Source of the DNA: Planctomycetaceae bacterium
GTDB lineage: Bacteria > Planctomycetota > Planctomycetia > Planctomycetales > Planctomycetaceae
Assembly: GCA_020426085.1 (NCBI GenBank)
Contig: JAGQQP010000035.1
Span: forward strand, 1 to 15,643
Length of the DNA stretch: 15,643 nucleotides
Direction: 5' to 3'
Part shown: piece by piece, positions 13,920 through 15,643 of the stretch
Layout of the letters: each line of letters starts with the position of its first letter
How positions within the stretch are numbered: the stretch's first letter is position 1
Made by a program: the position numbers and the translations under genes
The notes under the pieces: model-generated
Databases searched by the model: none
What the model was told of the DNA's origin: nothing
What the model saw: the letters and a program-made list of their open reading frames with translations, nothing else

Positions 13920-15014
13920 ATGTTACGGCCCTATTTGAAAACGATTTCGTTATCACTGTGCATGTTTTCCATTACAGGGTTAGCTGGCTGCCAGTATGTC
14001 CAACAGAAGGTCTATCAGCAGGCCTCTCGTCCCAGTGCCGAGTATCAGGAGCAAATGGAAACTAAGGCTCCCCGATACCAGAGCCCGGGCAAATATCATA
14101 TGGAACCGGCTCCCGCTCCGCTTGATGATAACTTTCCGCCAGCAGCACCTCCGAGCCTGATCCTGCCGGGGTCAGAACAGACTTCCAATCAGCAGCGGTC
14201 ACTTATCCGCAAAGTCTCTGATGAAGAATCGATTGATGACTCTGAATATTTCAAATCAATTTTCGAAGATGAATCGGAAGAGCCTGCTCAAAAGAATCTG
14301 GGACTGGTTCCCCGTTATTCAACGGTATCTAATTCGATGTCACAAAAAGTGAAACAGATGAACGGAAAAGTCAAAGATTTCTATTCCAAAATGAAATCAC
14401 ATGTGAAAACTCCGGAATGGGTGCGCAAGGTTTCCGGCAGCCATGTTGAAGTCATTGAAGAAGAATCCTTTGGTGGAGATCTTTCCTGTATCAATTCCAT
14501 TCCCGTCTTTGAAGAGTCTGAGATGCCGCAGGAACTGCTGCGTCCGGAACCACTCAAACCGTCACCGGCACTACCTGCTCCTCCTCAGAAACTTCTACCT
14601 CAACCGGATGTGAAATCACAGCAGTTGCCACAACTGCCTCCTCCGGGTGAAGCAACCAATTTCAATAATTCCTGGAGAGTTTCAGCTACACGAGAGCCTC
14701 TGACAATCGAAGATTTCTCAACTACAGAAGATCAACTGGAAATGTGGCCTTACGCGAAACAGTTTCAGCAACAGCAGCAGGTTCGCAGATTCGAGTTCAA
14801 GACAGCGACCCCGGTCTCCGCTCCCGACTTTCCTGCTGAACAGCCAGAATTCAAGCACCCCCGGGAACTGACCGTTCCTTCGGTGATTTCACAGGACCAG
14901 TCAGTACCTCTGCGAAAAATCAGTTATGAGCAGATTCAGCAGGAAATGTCGCCCGCCACACGAAGTGTACTGCCGGAAACACCGGTTCAGATTACACCTC
15001 GTCGCGTCTATTAA
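13920..15014 (+). CDS. Proline/glutamine-rich lipoprotein, function unknown
   Basis: A 364-residue predicted lipoprotein. ATG 13920 is chosen because GAGG lies eight bases upstream and a clear signal follows (LKTISLSLCMFSITGLAGC, lipid site Cys24); a TTG at 13896 would add eight charged residues and no better signal. The mature protein has little hydrophobic content and looks mostly disordered, with Pro-rich stretches (PAPAPLDDNFPPAAPPS near 64-79; LPAPPQKLLPQPD near 218-230), an acidic segment (DEESIDDSEYFKSIFEDESEE, 101-121), a basic segment at 141-172 and a glutamine run at 282-287. I recognise no domain. It may be an envelope spacer or cell-wall-associated protein, by composition only. 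It is convergent with yidD, 11 bp apart. Confidence 0.8.
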   Translation: MLRPYLKTISLSLCMFSITGLAGCQYVQQKVYQQASRPSAEYQEQMETKAPRYQSPGKYHMEPAPAPLDDNFPPAAPPSLILPGSEQTSNQQRSLIRKVSDEESIDDSEYFKSIFEDESEEPAQKNLGLVPRYSTVSNSMSQKVKQMNGKVKDFYSKMKSHVKTPEWVRKVSGSHVEVIEEESFGGDLSCINSIPVFEESEMPQELLRPEPLKPSPALPAPPQKLLPQPDVKSQQLPQLPPPGEATNFNNSWRVSATREPLTIEDFSTTEDQLEMWPYAKQFQQQQQVRRFEFKTATPVSAPDFPAEQPEFKHPRELTVPSVISQDQSVPLRKISYEQIQQEMSPATRSVLPETPVQITPRRVY

Positions 15015-15025
15015 CGAATCATCGA

Positions 15026-15277
15026 CTAAGGGGGATCATAGCCCCCGGGGTGAAAGGGGTGGCAGCGGCAGATTCGCAGGACCCCTTTACAGGACCCTCG
15101 GATCGCACCATATTTTTTCACCGCCTGAATGAAATATTCACTGCAGGTCGGGTGAAACCGGCACTGTTTGCCTATCAGGTGACTAAGTGTCATCTGATAG
15201 ATGCGAACCAGGCCAATCAGTATCCGGGCGGGAAGCTGATACAGTATGCGACCGATTTGCAGGGCGATCTGTTTCAT
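15026..15277 (-). CDS. yidD: Membrane protein insertion efficiency factor YidD
   Basis: A small 83-residue membrane-associated protein that assists YidC-dependent insertion of inner-membrane proteins. An amphipathic/hydrophobic N-terminal segment ([20 protein letters not shown], 17-36) is followed by the diagnostic core: [19 protein letters not shown] (39-57), [16 protein letters not shown] (60-75) and HPGGYDPP at the end. Length is normal for the family. Its ATG shares one base with the rnpA TGA (TGATG), so translation is probably coupled. The usual downstream partner yidC is not next in this window; the convergent lipoprotein gene is there instead. Confidence 0.96.
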   Translation of the reverse strand: MKQIALQIGRILYQLPARILIGLVRIYQMTLSHLIGKQCRFHPTCSEYFIQAVKKYGAIRGSCKGVLRICRCHPFHPGGYDPP

Positions 15278-15643
15278 CAGCCAGACTTTTGCTCCAGACG
15301 GCGGTTCAGCTTCTGTGAGAGGTATTTCAGCGACTTTTGATATCCTGTGAGATCGCCATCCCGATCGGGACGGGGAACAGCGATCAGATCAAGGCCCGCT
15401 GGTAATTGTGCCTGGATCAGGCGGAATGCCTCGCGAAGCAGTCTTTTCTTTCGCGCGCGTTTGATGGCGTTACCATTTTTTTTTGAGACACTCACACCCA
15501 GTCTGGTAAAGGTGAGTCCATTCCGAATCGCAAACAGCAAGAGATTCTGATCGCCGGCCCGCTGTTTAGCCGCATAGATGGCATCAAAATCCTGCTGGCT
15601 GCGAATACGTCGTTCGCTGGGGAAGCCGCATGGTTTGACAGTG
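15277..15643 (-). CDS. rnpA: Ribonuclease P protein component, 5' truncated by window edge
   Basis: Protein subunit of RNase P, which with its RNA matures the 5' ends of tRNAs. The frame stays open to the window end, showing 121 residues; only a few N-terminal residues should be missing, since the visible start ([18 protein letters not shown]) is where homologues begin. An internal start at 15540 would cut off conserved sequence and is rejected. Family features: [28 protein letters not shown] region (visible 48-75) with the basic RNA-binding helix, then [13 protein letters not shown]. The usually near-invariant Asn of the R-N-x-x-K-R motif is Ala (visible residue 63). It overlaps yidD by one base; rpmH is expected just beyond the window. 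Confidence 0.95.
   Translation of the reverse strand, partial: TVKPCGFPSERRIRSQQDFDAIYAAKQRAGDQNLLLFAIRNGLTFTRLGVSVSKKNGNAIKRARKKRLLREAFRLIQAQLPAGLDLIAVPRPDRDGDLTGYQKSLKYLSQKLNRRLEQKSG

Noticed and set aside
13775-14065. Plus-strand ORF of 96 codons overlapping the lipoprotein start
   Set aside because: TTG start, and its second half runs through the lipoprotein signal sequence in another frame.
15030-15046. GGGGG/CCCCC hairpin between lipoprotein and yidD
   Set aside because: Lies largely within the coding end of yidD (Pro/Gly codons) and is not followed by a T-run on either strand.

Overview
The window looks like ordinary chromosome from a planctomycete, most like the Gimesia/Planctomyces group. 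The support is moderate GC content, a DUF1080 secreted protein, an LRR lipoprotein with the planctomycete-style C-terminal tail, a secreted squalene-cyclase-like repeat protein, several unrecognised exported proteins, scarce Shine-Dalgarno sites and likely TTG starts. This assignment is inference from gene content, not from a marker gene. I see no tRNA, rRNA, insertion sequence, phage gene, CRISPR array or toxin-antitoxin pair.

Layout. 1-864 (minus): 3' truncated DAHP synthase (aroF type), preceded by a leader of about 285 nt with a good promoter, a possible leaderless aromatic-containing peptide and two terminator-like hairpins. 1225-2157 (minus): unknown helical protein. 2390-3142 (minus): secreted DUF1080 protein. 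3479-5230 (plus): membrane-anchored GAF-GAF-GGDEF diguanylate cyclase. 5369-6214 (plus): family 2 glycosyltransferase. 6227-7219, 7250-8287 and 8425-9687 (all minus): LRR lipoprotein, enolase-superfamily sugar-acid dehydratase and secreted HEAT-like protein. 10375-11307 (plus): histone-deacetylase-family zinc amidohydrolase. 11327-12355, 12476-12835 and 12959-13429 (all minus): secreted alpha/alpha-toroid protein, 2Fe-2S ferredoxin and universal stress protein. 13920-15014 (plus): proline/glutamine-rich lipoprotein. 15026-15277 and 15277-15643 (minus): yidD and rnpA, overlapping by one base, with rnpA cut by the window end.

How the genes work together. Most are single transcription units or short same-strand runs; convergent pairs meet with gaps of 11-19 bp (6214/6227, 11307/11327, 15014/15026). 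The only strongly coupled pair is rnpA-yidD, the usual bacterial arrangement for RNase P protein and the membrane-insertion factor. The enolase-superfamily gene and the LRR lipoprotein are 30 bp apart and may be co-transcribed. No multi-gene defence or biosynthetic system is visible. The most interesting signal is the aroF leader, which could be an uncharacterised attenuator controlling entry to aromatic amino acid synthesis.
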